Positions 1-6,754 of a stretch of DNA of 14,304 nucleotides are shown here, one piece after another; the stretch's first letter is position 1, and every line of letters begins with the position of its first letter. This stretch comes from Rickettsiales bacterium (GTDB taxonomy: Bacteria; Pseudomonadota; Alphaproteobacteria; TMED109), in the NCBI GenBank assembly GCA_002689905.1, contig NZIN01000064.1:4777-19080 (forward strand), given 5' to 3'. Position numbers and translations under genes: made by a program. Under the pieces are notes generated by a model. It was not told the DNA's origin. It did no database searches and saw nothing but the letters and a program-made list of their open reading frames with translations.

Positions 1-954
1 ATGCAACCTTTACAAGCTCAACCAATATCTAATCAAGCATTTCCTATGCTTAACTATTTAGATACAGTTAGAGAAGCTAGAACTGGTATTACAAAGTCTG
101 CTCAAGGATTAGATGCAGATACATTAAATTCTAAAACTGCAACTGGTGTCAACGCATTGATGACACAAACACAAATGCGATCAGAATTGATTGCCAGAAT
201 TTTTGCCGAAACAGGAGTTAAAGATTTATTTAGAAAAATATTTGAACTGATGATTAAATATCAGGACAAAGAAAAAATTGTTATGTTAAATAATCAGTAT
301 GTTCCAGTTAGACCTACTGAATGGAAAGATAAATTTAATATTAATATTGTTGTAGGATTAGGAACTGGATCTAAAGAACAACAAATTATGATGTTAAATA
401 ATATTTTAGAAAGACAACTACAAGCATTTCAATTACAAGGTGGTAAAGAAATGCCTATGGTTACATTAAAAAATATGTATAACACTTTATCTAAAATAAT
501 TGAGAACGCAGGACTTAAAAATGTGGAAAGTTACTTTGTCAATCCTGATGTCGGTAAACAAATGATGCCTCCACCTGCACCACCACCTCTAACTCCTATT
601 GAAAAAATAGAATTTACAAGGATTGATGCAGAGAATAAGAGAAAAATTGCTGATCTTGAACTTCATTATCAAGAACTACAACAAAAATCTCAAGAAATGG
701 CATTAGATTTTGAAGCGAAAATAAAAGATATGGCTTTAAAATATAATACACAACTAGATACTGCTAAAATCAAAGCTGATGCAGATTTAGACAAGATGAT
801 GATGTCTGGAAACAGTAAGATACTTGAACAGGCACAAAAATCTGCTAATATGTTCAGCCAACAGGTACAAGGATTAAATGGAAACCAAAGACCAGGTAAG
901 GAGATCGGAAGAAATCAACCGATCCAACCAAGCCAAACAAATACTGGAGAATAA
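1..954 (+). CDS. Portal protein, P22-like (C-terminal part, 5' truncated)
   Basis: The reading frame is open from base 1, so the first Met is probably internal and about half of the gene lies upstream. The visible 317 residues fit the C-terminal part of a P22-type podoviral portal, the dodecameric ring through which DNA is packaged and ejected. Seen: a GLDADTLNSKTATGVNALM stretch (about residues 37-55) followed by a long helix with RSELIARIFAETGVKDLF, typical of the portal stem/crown side; a proline-rich hinge (MMPPPAPPPLTP, 188-199); then a charged helical, coiled-coil-like tail (about 203-275) ending in a polar Gln/Asn-rich segment. The tail could be the C-terminal barrel. The gene overlaps the next one by 77 bases. 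The position immediately upstream of a small gene, scaffold and coat genes supports the call. The family is recognised from sequence pattern only. Confidence 0.85.
   Translation: MQPLQAQPISNQAFPMLNYLDTVREARTGITKSAQGLDADTLNSKTATGVNALMTQTQMRSELIARIFAETGVKDLFRKIFELMIKYQDKEKIVMLNNQYVPVRPTEWKDKFNINIVVGLGTGSKEQQIMMLNNILERQLQAFQLQGGKEMPMVTLKNMYNTLSKIIENAGLKNVESYFVNPDVGKQMMPPPAPPPLTPIEKIEFTRIDAENKRKIADLELHYQELQQKSQEMALDFEAKIKDMALKYNTQLDTAKIKADADLDKMMMSGNSKILEQAQKSANMFSQQVQGLNGNQRPGKEIGRNQPIQPSQTNTGE
869..873 (+). promoter_or_regulatory. Ribosome binding site inside the portal gene
   Basis: AAGGA lies 4 bases before the ATG at 878. It supports starting the 98-aa gene inside the portal gene rather than at a later codon, giving a 77-base overlap in another frame. 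No other ATG occurs in this frame until well into the conserved part of the protein. Confidence 0.45.
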
Positions 955-1174
955 AATTTTTATAGAGGCAATTGATTCTCTAAAAAAACTTTATTCTGAA
1001 GCACTACTTGAAAAAACTGGTGCTAAAGAAAGTGATACCAGAGAAAAACTTTGGATTGCTTATAATGTTGTTGGAAAAGTAGAACAACATCTTCAAACTG
1101 TAATTGAAACAGGTAATCTTGCTTCAAAACAATTAGAAGATTTTAGACAACAACAAACTAAAACAAAATTTTAA
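878..1174 (+). CDS. Conserved small phage protein between portal and scaffold
   Basis: A 98-aa, mostly alpha-helical charged protein. The central part (roughly residues 28-90) shows the spaced pattern I associate with small proteins that follow portal genes in many podoviruses: a helix, then a TGAKESDTREKLWIAYNVVG segment, then a helix with VEQHLQTVIETGNLASKQL. Their function is not established; a role in head assembly is inferred from position only. The first 25 codons overlap the portal gene in a different frame, so the N-terminal residues (many Arg, Glu, Asn) are constrained by the portal sequence and may be poorly conserved. An AAGGA site precedes the ATG. No membrane segment or signal peptide is visible. 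The protein is separated from the scaffold gene by 54 bases with possible RNA structure. Confidence 0.7.
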   Translation: METKDQVRRSEEINRSNQAKQILENKIFIEAIDSLKKLYSEALLEKTGAKESDTREKLWIAYNVVGKVEQHLQTVIETGNLASKQLEDFRQQQTKTKF

Positions 1175-1217
1175 CCAATCTGGTTAGAATAAGCCAAGTC
1201 ATAAGACAGCTTAACCA
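1171..1217 (+). promoter_or_regulatory. Possible alternative RNA hairpins in the scaffold leader
   Basis: TTAACCA occurs twice (1171-1177 and 1211-1217). TGGTTA (1181-1186) can pair with either. The first pairing is a 6-bp stem with a 3-base loop (1172-1186). The second closes a larger structure that also includes TAAGC (1190-1194) with GCTTA (1209-1213) and ends just before the Shine-Dalgarno sequence at 1219. The stems are short and A/T-containing, so stability is uncertain. Confidence 0.25.
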
Positions 1218-1218
1218 T

Positions 1219-1224
1219 AGGAGG
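1219..1224 (+). promoter_or_regulatory. Strong Shine-Dalgarno site of the scaffold gene
   Basis: AGGAGG, 4 bases before the ATG at 1229. It is the only six-base AGGAGG I noticed directly ahead of a gene in the window, consistent with high scaffold synthesis. Confidence 0.7.
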
Positions 1225-1228
1225 ACTA

Positions 1229-2218
1229 ATGTCTGACTCAAACCCATTGTTGTCAAACGCAACAATACAAGGTGCTGCTAAACATATTGAAGGTTTAATG
1301 GACACAAAAGGTGTTATCACTAAATCTCAAGAAGAAGAAGCACAAGTTGAACCTAAAGAAGAAGCGAAAGCTGAAACTGAAGTTGAACAAAACCCTGAAG
1401 CTCAACAAGAGGTAACTCAAGAAGCTCCAGTTGAAGAAGAAGCATCCGAAGATCAAAATGCAATTGAAGAACAAACAACCGATCTACACCAAGTTATTGT
1501 TAATGGTGAAAAGATTGATGTTGACCTTGACGAATTAAAAGCAGGTTATCAAAAAGATGCCGACTATAGACGAAAAACAGAGGAGATAGCGATTGAAAAA
1601 AGAGAGCTAAAATCCGAAGAAGATCGTCTTAAAAACCAGTATTCGACCAAGATGGAAGATTTAAATTCACTTGTGGCGACTTTGAATGCTGAAATAAACA
1701 ACGATTACAATTCCAAAGAGCTTGATAGACTTTGGGATGAAGACCCAACTGAAGCTGCTAAAGTTGATCGTAGGATTCAGAAACGAAAACAAACGATACA
1801 ACAAGCACAGCAAAAATTGAGAGAGCATCAGCAAACTCAATTTCAGGAAATATTAAGAGAAGAACAAAAAAAACTTCACTTAAGACATCCAGAAATTGCT
1901 GACCCTATAAAAGGTACTACAGTTAAGTCAAATATTATGAACTACTTAAGTTCTAAAGGATTCTCAAATGAGGATGTCGCAAGAATTTACGATTCAAGAT
2001 ATTTTGATGTAATCATGGATGGCATGAACTTTCAAAAAGCTAAAGCAGCTAAACCTTCTTTAGTTTCTAAAAAAGTAAAACCAACCAAGTTTGTTAAGTC
2101 AGGTATTAAGTCAACAAAAGAAGAATTAAACTCCAAGTCTAGGTTGAATCAACTTAAGGCATTAAAAAAATCAGGAAGTGCAAAAGATGCTACTGATCTA
2201 TTGATGCGTTATATATAA
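1229..2218 (+). CDS. Head scaffolding protein
   Basis: 329 aa, placed between portal-linked genes and the coat gene, where podoviral scaffolds sit. Scaffolds direct coat assembly into the procapsid and then leave. Seen: a very acidic, Glu/Gln/Ala-rich low-complexity N-terminal region (about 34-82); then a V-x-VNGEKIDVDLDELKAGY motif (about 89-107) followed by ADYRRKT and Glu/Lys-rich helix, a pattern well known in phage scaffold proteins; a long coiled-coil-like middle (about 115-220); and a lysine-rich C-terminus (about 275-320) ending KSGSAKDATDLLMRYI, which fits a coat-binding helix. No Cys is seen. A strong AGGAGG site fixes the start. It is 25 bases before the coat gene. Length is within the usual range for this role (about 300 aa). 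Confidence 0.85.
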   Translation: MSDSNPLLSNATIQGAAKHIEGLMDTKGVITKSQEEEAQVEPKEEAKAETEVEQNPEAQQEVTQEAPVEEEASEDQNAIEEQTTDLHQVIVNGEKIDVDLDELKAGYQKDADYRRKTEEIAIEKRELKSEEDRLKNQYSTKMEDLNSLVATLNAEINNDYNSKELDRLWDEDPTEAAKVDRRIQKRKQTIQQAQQKLREHQQTQFQEILREEQKKLHLRHPEIADPIKGTTVKSNIMNYLSSKGFSNEDVARIYDSRYFDVIMDGMNFQKAKAAKPSLVSKKVKPTKFVKSGIKSTKEELNSKSRLNQLKALKKSGSAKDATDLLMRYI

Positions 2219-2243
2219 ACAATAACCTCAAAGGAGAATAAAA

Positions 2244-3194
2244 ATGGCTGTATATCAAACATACCAAACAGTCGGCATAAGAGAAGACCTTGCAGATATT
2301 ATTTATTCAATATCTCCAACAGAAACACCTTTTATGTCTGGAGTTGCTAAAACAAAAGCAACAAACACATCACACCAATGGCAAACAGATGCTTTGGCTG
2401 ATGTAGCTGCTAACCATGCAGTTGAAGGTGCTGCTATAAGTTACCCAACTTTATCAGCAACAACTAAACTAACTAACCACACTCAAATTTCTACAAAAGC
2501 TGTGCAAGTATCAGGAACAAATGATGCTGTAACATCTGCTGGAAGAAACAATGAGTTAGCTTATCAAGTAGCTAAATCTGCAAAAGAATTAAAAAGAGAT
2601 ATGGAAACTGCTCTTTTATCTAATGTGGCTGCTGCTGCTGGTAACGCAACTACATCAAGAAAATTAGGTGGAGTTCAAACTTGGATTTCTTCTAATGTTG
2701 ATGCAGGTGCAGGTGGATCTGGTTCAGGTGGTGGAGCTGCTAGAACAGATGGAACTCAAAGAGCTTTTACTGAAGATCAGTTAAAATCTGTTTTGAGATC
2801 ATGCTTTGATGCTGGTGGAAACCCTAACATGATTATGGTAGGTGCTTTCAATAAGCAAAAGCTATCTGGTTTTACTGGTGGTTCAACTAGATTTGACCAA
2901 GCAGAAGACAGAAGATTAGTTACATCTATTGATGTCTATGAAAGTGACTTTGGAACTATGCAAGTTGCTCCTAATAGATTCATTAGAGGTGCAAACTCTA
3001 CTGCTGCTAAAGTCGGACAAGATGCTCTAATTTTAGAGATGGACTACTTTGCAGTTGCTTTCTTAAGAGATTTTTCTCTACAAACACCAGCTCAAACTGC
3101 TGACGCAGATCAGAGATTCATGGTTGCAGAGTACACTCTTGAGTCAAGAAACGAAAAAGCTAGTGGATTAGTTACAGACTTAACTACTTCATAA
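2244..3194 (+). CDS. Major capsid protein, SU10/DUF5309 type
   Basis: 316 aa with the hallmark start of the SU10-like major capsid family (Pfam DUF5309, HK97-fold coat): GIREDLADIIYSISPTETPF (11-30), then a TKATNTSHQWQTDALA segment (37-52) and an N-H-A-VEGAA stretch. Further on are SGTNDAV..AGR and KELKRDMETALLS, also family-typical. A Gly/Ser-rich insert (about residues 153-166) probably forms a flexible loop. The C-terminal part has LILEMDYFAVAFLRDF and a final AEYTLESRNEKASG strand. The protein forms the icosahedral shell around the DNA. AAGGAG (2231-2236) lies 7 bases before the ATG. A G/C-rich hairpin follows the stop, as is common after coat genes. Family assignment is firm; the exact subfamily is not. 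Confidence 0.93.
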   Translation: MAVYQTYQTVGIREDLADIIYSISPTETPFMSGVAKTKATNTSHQWQTDALADVAANHAVEGAAISYPTLSATTKLTNHTQISTKAVQVSGTNDAVTSAGRNNELAYQVAKSAKELKRDMETALLSNVAAAAGNATTSRKLGGVQTWISSNVDAGAGGSGSGGGAARTDGTQRAFTEDQLKSVLRSCFDAGGNPNMIMVGAFNKQKLSGFTGGSTRFDQAEDRRLVTSIDVYESDFGTMQVAPNRFIRGANSTAAKVGQDALILEMDYFAVAFLRDFSLQTPAQTADADQRFMVAEYTLESRNEKASGLVTDLTTS

Positions 3195-3202
3195 TACTTA
3201 AT

Positions 3203-3228
3203 TTGGTGGGGGAGTAATCCCCCATCAA
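3203..3228 (+). terminator. Hairpin after the capsid gene (terminator or attenuator)
   Basis: A near-perfect 11-bp stem (one G-U pair) with a GTAA loop: 3203-3213 pairs with 3218-3228, including a run of five G:C pairs (3208-3212 with 3219-3223). It begins 9 bases after the coat stop codon. There is no clean T-run straight after it, only scattered T further on (3239-3246), so partial termination or mRNA 3'-end protection is as likely as full termination. Terminators after coat genes are known in podoviruses such as T7. Confidence 0.5.
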
Positions 3229-3301
3229 TCAATTAACAATTTTGTTTGGTCTTTGAAGATTTATTTTGAAGTCGGAACGAAGCAAATAAATAGGATAAAA
3301 A

Positions 3302-3649
3302 ATGAGAACACTTAACGATTACTTTATAACTGCTGAAATAGAAGATATTTCAACAGCTTCATCAACATTTGTTGCTGTACCTGATGGTGGTAAAATAATT
3401 AAAATTATTACTGCTTTACAAGGTGCAATATCTGGTGGCAACGCAGCTATTTCTTTTGAAATAGGTGGTACTGCTGTAACAGGTGGTGGCATAACTGTTG
3501 CTCACTCTGGCTCTGCTGCTGGTACTGTAGATTCTGCTGAACCTACTGCTGCAAATAGAGTAGAAGAAGATGGCACTATTGAGATGATTACTAATGGTGG
3601 CTCTACTGGAGCTAAAAAATTACTTGTGACATTTGTTATAAGAAGATAA
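3302..3649 (+). CDS. Putative head decoration / structural protein
   Basis: 115 aa, rich in Gly, Ala, Ser and Thr with alternating hydrophobic strands, so a small beta-sandwich fold is likely. Seen: an N-terminal RTLNDYFITAEIEDISTAS segment, GGKIIKIITAL, a glycine-rich centre (GGTAVTGGGITVAHSGSAAG, about 56-75) and a closing strand KKLLVTFVIRR. No transmembrane or signal sequence. Position just after the coat gene suggests a capsid-surface (decoration or head-fibre) protein; this is inferred, as I do not recognise a named family. It sits alone between two G/C-rich hairpins with a 107-base leader, suggesting its level is set separately from the coat. AGGA (3292-3295) precedes the ATG by 6 bases. 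Confidence 0.65.
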   Translation: MRTLNDYFITAEIEDISTASSTFVAVPDGGKIIKIITALQGAISGGNAAISFEIGGTAVTGGGITVAHSGSAAGTVDSAEPTAANRVEEDGTIEMITNGGSTGAKKLLVTFVIRR

Positions 3650-3658
3650 ATAATAACT

Positions 3659-3689
3659 GGGGGGATCTTGTCTAGCGATACTTCCCCCC
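3659..3689 (+). terminator. G6/C6 hairpin after the putative decoration gene
   Basis: Six G (3659-3664) plus A3665 pair with T3683 plus six C (3684-3689), a 7-bp stem with a 17-base loop. It starts 9 bases after the stop of the 115-aa gene and ends 9 bases before the Shine-Dalgarno sequence (AGGAG, 3699-3703) of the next gene. No T-run follows, so it may be an attenuator, RNA processing or stability element rather than a classical terminator. Confidence 0.4.
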
Positions 3690-3708
3690 TCAAAAATTAG
3701 GAGAAAAA

Positions 3709-3987
3709 ATGAGTTATAATTATGCTTTAAGACCTGGTACTACACAGAAACTTACTACCAATAATTCTTCAACAGCATCTAGTGCATTTGGTTCACAAAC
3801 TGAATACATAAGAGTAGTTGGAGATGCTAATTGTCATTTTGTTTTAGGTGCATCACCTACTGCAAGTGCAACATCAGCATTATTACCATCTGGTGAAATA
3901 GAAATATTTAAAGTTTCACCTGGAGAAAAAATTGCAGTATTTCATGGTTCATCTACAAATGTATATGTTACTGAAATGAGTGCGTAG
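3709..3987 (+). CDS. Small beta-rich phage structural protein (unknown function)
   Basis: 92 aa. The pattern (LRPGTTQKLTTNNSS, then a tyrosine-valine strand YIRVVGDANCHFVLG, then LLPSGEIEIFKVSPGEKIAV and a final VYVTEMSA) resembles a widespread class of small phage proteins found near capsid and neck genes, with a compact beta-sandwich look. Their role is not established; decoration or head-joining are possibilities. One Cys (in DANCHF). AGGAG precedes the ATG by 5 bases. The stop codon TAG shares its G with the GTG start of the next small gene. Confidence 0.6.
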   Translation: MSYNYALRPGTTQKLTTNNSSTASSAFGSQTEYIRVVGDANCHFVLGASPTASATSALLPSGEIEIFKVSPGEKIAVFHGSSTNVYVTEMSA

Positions 3988-4124
3988 TGGCTAGACAAAA
4001 GTTCGTTCACTTTGTTCCAAGACCTAAACCAAAAAAAAGACCAAGACGACATAAAAAGGACTTGAACAAACATGAAAAACGAATGGCTAAAAAAAGTCGT
4101 TACAAAGGACAAGGTAGAGTATGA
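3987..4124 (+). CDS. 45-aa highly basic peptide (GTG start)
   Basis: A small gene easily missed by length cut-offs. It begins with GTG at 3987, the last base of the upstream TAG stop, and ends with TGA at 4122-4124, inside an ATGA overlap with the next ATG. No other plausible start exists in this frame: an in-frame TGA lies at 3972-3974. The product starts ARQKFVHFVPRPKPKKRP and ends KKSRYKGQGRV; well over a third of residues are Lys or Arg, with an N-terminal proline-rich part. Such a charge suggests contact with DNA, RNA or an acidic phage protein. I recall similar tiny Lys/Arg-rich proteins ending in a KYxGQGR-like motif in marine podoviruses, but could not check this. It uses CGA/CGT arginine codons more than its AGA-rich neighbours. 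Confidence 0.7.
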   Translation: MARQKFVHFVPRPKPKKRPRRHKKDLNKHEKRMAKKSRYKGQGRV

Positions 4125-4453
4125 GAAAAGACATTACTATTGATGGTTTAAGTAAAACTACTTACATGAAAGATGACATGGAAGGTAAGATTGTAACCAA
4201 AGAAGAAGTTAATATCAATCCACATATTCAACATAATAAAAGATTATATAATCTTAATGATGGTTATTCTAAATCAAGAGATATGAAAAGAGTGGCTAGT
4301 ATTCCAACAATAGCTTTATCTGTCTGGGCAAATGAGTATAATGGTAGTAACAATTGGTTTGGACTACCAAAAGAAGTTCAAAAACAAATATTAAAAAAAA
4401 AACTAAATTCAAGTGAGTTTAGATATTTTAGAACAGCAGAAGGTAGATTATAA
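4121..4453 (+). CDS. Conserved phage protein of the neck gene cluster (unknown function)
   Basis: 110 aa. Hydrophilic N-terminal half; the C-terminal half has a pattern seen in short conserved phage proteins encoded near adaptor genes: VASIPTIALSVWANEY (about 58-73), then LPKEVQKQILKKKLNSSEF, ending RYFRTAEGRL. That is, 'IP...W', a helix, 'kLn...f...RT..Gr'. The function is unknown to me; a virion assembly role is inferred from position. It is coupled on both sides: ATGA overlap with the 45-aa gene and TAATG overlap with the adaptor gene. A run of ten A (4393-4402) encodes three Lys in the C-terminal helix. AAGG (4111-4114) precedes the start. Confidence 0.65.
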   Translation: MRKDITIDGLSKTTYMKDDMEGKIVTKEEVNINPHIQHNKRLYNLNDGYSKSRDMKRVASIPTIALSVWANEYNGSNNWFGLPKEVQKQILKKKLNSSEFRYFRTAEGRL

Positions 4454-5133
4454 TGGCACTTGCAACTTATTCAGATTTAAAAACATCTATAGCAAATTGG
4501 TTAAATAGAACTGATTTAACATCAGAGATTTCAGAAGATTTTATTGTATTAACAGAAAAAGATTTTAACTCTAAATTAAGAATAAGAAAAATGAACGCAA
4601 CTGATAGTTCTTTTTCTATTAATGCAGAAACAGTTGCATTACCAAGTGGTTTTTTACAAGTAAGAGATTTTTATATTGTAGAAGGTGGTACAAAACATTC
4701 ACTTACTTATATTACTCCTGCACAAATGGATCAAATCAAAGGTAGTTCAACTTCTGGTATGCCAGAAACTTTTACTATACTTGGAGATAATTTTAGATTT
4801 GCACCTACACCTTCAAGCACATATACTGGAGTGTTAAATTATTATAAAGAATTTAATCCTTTATCTAATTCTAATACATCAAATTATATTTTATCAAATC
4901 ATCCTGCAATATATTTATATGGATCTTTATATCATGCTGCTAATTTTTTAGGTGGTATTGAACCAGGACAAGTTCAACAATGGCAACAAATGTATGCTAC
5001 AGCTCTTGAAAGACTAGAAAGAAATGACAGAGAAGATCAATATGGTAATGCACCTTTACAACAAAGAGGTGATGTTACTGTGGCTGGTTCATTTAATGAC
5101 AGATATGTTGCAGTAACAAATAATAACCAATAG
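4453..5133 (+). CDS. Head-to-tail adaptor protein (P22 gp4 / SU10 adaptor-like)
   Basis: 226 aa. Starts ATYSDLKTSIANWLNRTD, followed by a helix with FIVLTEKDFNSKLRIRKM; this 'short helix - W - R.DL - ... - a...i...lR...' pattern is typical of podoviral adaptor (head completion) proteins that bind below the portal. Then an LPSGFLQVRDFYI strand, a middle beta part (NFRFAPTPSS..YTGVLNYYKEF) and a C-terminal helix bundle with HPAIYLYGSLYHAANFLG and QQWQQMYATALERLERND. Length matches the family (about 170-240 aa). It forms the ring between portal and nozzle. ATG overlaps the upstream TAA by one base; GAAGG lies 9 bases before it. The downstream nozzle gene begins 7 bases after its stop. Confidence 0.82.
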   Translation: MALATYSDLKTSIANWLNRTDLTSEISEDFIVLTEKDFNSKLRIRKMNATDSSFSINAETVALPSGFLQVRDFYIVEGGTKHSLTYITPAQMDQIKGSSTSGMPETFTILGDNFRFAPTPSSTYTGVLNYYKEFNPLSNSNTSNYILSNHPAIYLYGSLYHAANFLGGIEPGQVQQWQQMYATALERLERNDREDQYGNAPLQQRGDVTVAGSFNDRYVAVTNNNQ

Positions 5134-5140
5134 GAGAATA

Positions 5141-6607
5141 ATGCAAATACCTTTTGGAGAGTGGCTTCCTGATCAACCAGAGCATAATAATCCTGGTGCA
5201 AATATTGCCAACAATGTATATTTTGCAAGACAATCTTATAAAAGATTTCCTTCATTAGTAAGTTATTCATCAAATAATATTGCTGCTGATAGTAGAGGTG
5301 CAGGTTCATTTAGAGATAATTCAAATACAGTTTTTAATTTTGTTTCTACAAACACAAATATATATCAATTAGCTGGTGGTACTTTTACTTCAAGAAAAGG
5401 AAGTCTTACAGGTTCTAATGATGACTTTTGGACTTTTACACAATTTGGTAATTATGTAATTGCAACAAATGGTGTAGATGCTCCACAATATTTTTTAATG
5501 GGTACATCAACTAATTTTGCAAATTTATCTACTATTACAACAAGTGGTACTTTACCTAACTTTAGAGTGTCAGGAGTTATCAGAGATTTTTTAGTTACAG
5601 GAAATCATAGTAACGCATCTAATAGAATACAATGGTCAGGTATCAATGATATTGGAACTTGGTCGCCTGGAACTAAACAATCAGACTTGCAAGACCTACC
5701 AGGTTCAGGTGGACAGATTACACATATAACATCAGGAGAGATTGGTTATGTGTTTAGACAAAATCAAATAGTTCGTATGGACTATGTGGGTGGTGCAACA
5801 GTATTTAGATTATCAGTAATATCACCTAACAGAGGTGCAGTATATGGTAGAACAGTTTGTCAAGATAATCGTAGAGTATTCTTTTATGCAGATGATGGTT
5901 TCTTTGAAATAAATGGCGATCAAGTTATTTCAATAGGTGCAGAAAAAGTAAATAGATTTTTTGATGTAGATTTAAACAAAGCATTTGCTGATAGAATATG
6001 TGCTGCTGTTGATCCATTTAATCAACTTGCTATGTGGTTATATCCTTCAGCTTCTAATACATCTAACACTACAGGTATTTGTGATAAAATATTAATTTAT
6101 AATTATGCTACACAAAAATGGTCAACTGCTGAAGCTAATGCTAGTACAATATTTTCACAGTTTGTTGGTGCATATACAGTAGAGTTAATGGATATTATAT
6201 CTCAAAACTTGGATCAAATTAATATTGCTTTAGATACTGACTTTTGGTCTGGAGGACAATTACTATTAGGTGCAATAGATAATAATTTTAAAGCAGCTAT
6301 CTTTTCTGGTACTGCAAATGTAGGAGAAATAGAAACTTCAGAAATTGAGTTGTTTCCAGGAACAAGATCAAATATAATAGGTGTAAGACCTATTGTAGAT
6401 GCTGAAGCTACTGTAACTATAAAAACTAGAGATAAACTAGCAGATAGTAGTACAGAATCATCTGTTTCAAGTATGAATACAACAGGTATTAATCCAGTAA
6501 GACAATCTGGAAGATATGTAAAATTTAATGTAAAAATACCAAGTGGAGGAGCTTGGAAAGATGCACAAGGAATAGATATTGTTGCATCAAGATCAGGCTT
6601 GAGATGA
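5141..6607 (+). CDS. Tail nozzle / DNA stabilisation protein (P22 gp10-like)
   Basis: 488 aa. Starts QIPFGEWLPDQPEHNNPG (2-19), followed by NNVYFARQSYKRFPSLV; 'G-x-W-x-P-D-x-P..NPG...A.N' is the typical opening of gp10-like nozzle proteins of short-tailed phages. The rest is beta-rich with repeated strand-turn units that suggest a beta-propeller: FWTFTQFGNYVIATNGVD, NRIQWSGINDIGTWSPG, GYVFRQNQIVRMDYVGG, RVFFYADDGFFEINGD, CDKILIYNYATQKWST. The C-terminal part (about 395-488) looks like a separate beta domain. The protein would close the tail tip and hold the packaged DNA. AGGAG (5132-5136) overlaps the preceding stop codon and lies 4 bases before the ATG. Ends in an ATGA overlap with the next small gene. 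Confidence 0.82.
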   Translation: MQIPFGEWLPDQPEHNNPGANIANNVYFARQSYKRFPSLVSYSSNNIAADSRGAGSFRDNSNTVFNFVSTNTNIYQLAGGTFTSRKGSLTGSNDDFWTFTQFGNYVIATNGVDAPQYFLMGTSTNFANLSTITTSGTLPNFRVSGVIRDFLVTGNHSNASNRIQWSGINDIGTWSPGTKQSDLQDLPGSGGQITHITSGEIGYVFRQNQIVRMDYVGGATVFRLSVISPNRGAVYGRTVCQDNRRVFFYADDGFFEINGDQVISIGAEKVNRFFDVDLNKAFADRICAAVDPFNQLAMWLYPSASNTSNTTGICDKILIYNYATQKWSTAEANASTIFSQFVGAYTVELMDIISQNLDQINIALDTDFWSGGQLLLGAIDNNFKAAIFSGTANVGEIETSEIELFPGTRSNIIGVRPIVDAEATVTIKTRDKLADSSTESSVSSMNTTGINPVRQSGRYVKFNVKIPSGGAWKDAQGIDIVASRSGLR

Positions 6608-6753
6608 CAGATAAAAGTGATATAGATAATGTGAGATACAGTTTTGAAACTCAAGAGTTCTTTCAAAGACAAATTGAAGAAGCTATCAACGCATTGATTA
6701 ACGAAAAGAATCAAGAAAACAATAAAGCATTTGCTTGGTTCATAGGAGAATAA
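6604..6753 (+). CDS. 49-aa small helical protein between nozzle and fibre
   Basis: The ATG at 6604 overlaps the nozzle stop (ATGA), and this start is preferred over an upstream TTG at 6553, which lies inside the nozzle gene and has its purine-rich site too close. The product begins MTDKSDIDNVRYSFETQEFF and ends AFAWFIGE; the middle (RQIEEAINALINEKNQENN) should form an amphipathic helix. It is acidic, without a membrane segment. I do not recognise a family. It is followed by AGGAGAA within its own 3' end and by the GTG of the tail fibre 1 base after its stop, so it may couple nozzle and fibre translation, or be a small fibre/nozzle partner. Confidence 0.6.
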   Translation: MTDKSDIDNVRYSFETQEFFQRQIEEAINALINEKNQENNKAFAWFIGE

Positions 6754-6754
6754 A

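Noticed and set aside
6553..6603. Upstream TTG start for the 49-aa gene
   Set aside because: It would place 17 extra codons within the nozzle coding region; the resulting Cys/Arg-rich segment looks like out-of-frame translation, whereas ATG 6604 gives a neat ATGA overlap.
6214..6714. 166-codon open frame on the minus strand
   Set aside because: It lies opposite the end of the nozzle gene and the 49-aa gene, has no recognisable motif or Shine-Dalgarno site, and every well-supported gene in the window is on the + strand. It is a shadow of the + strand codon bias.
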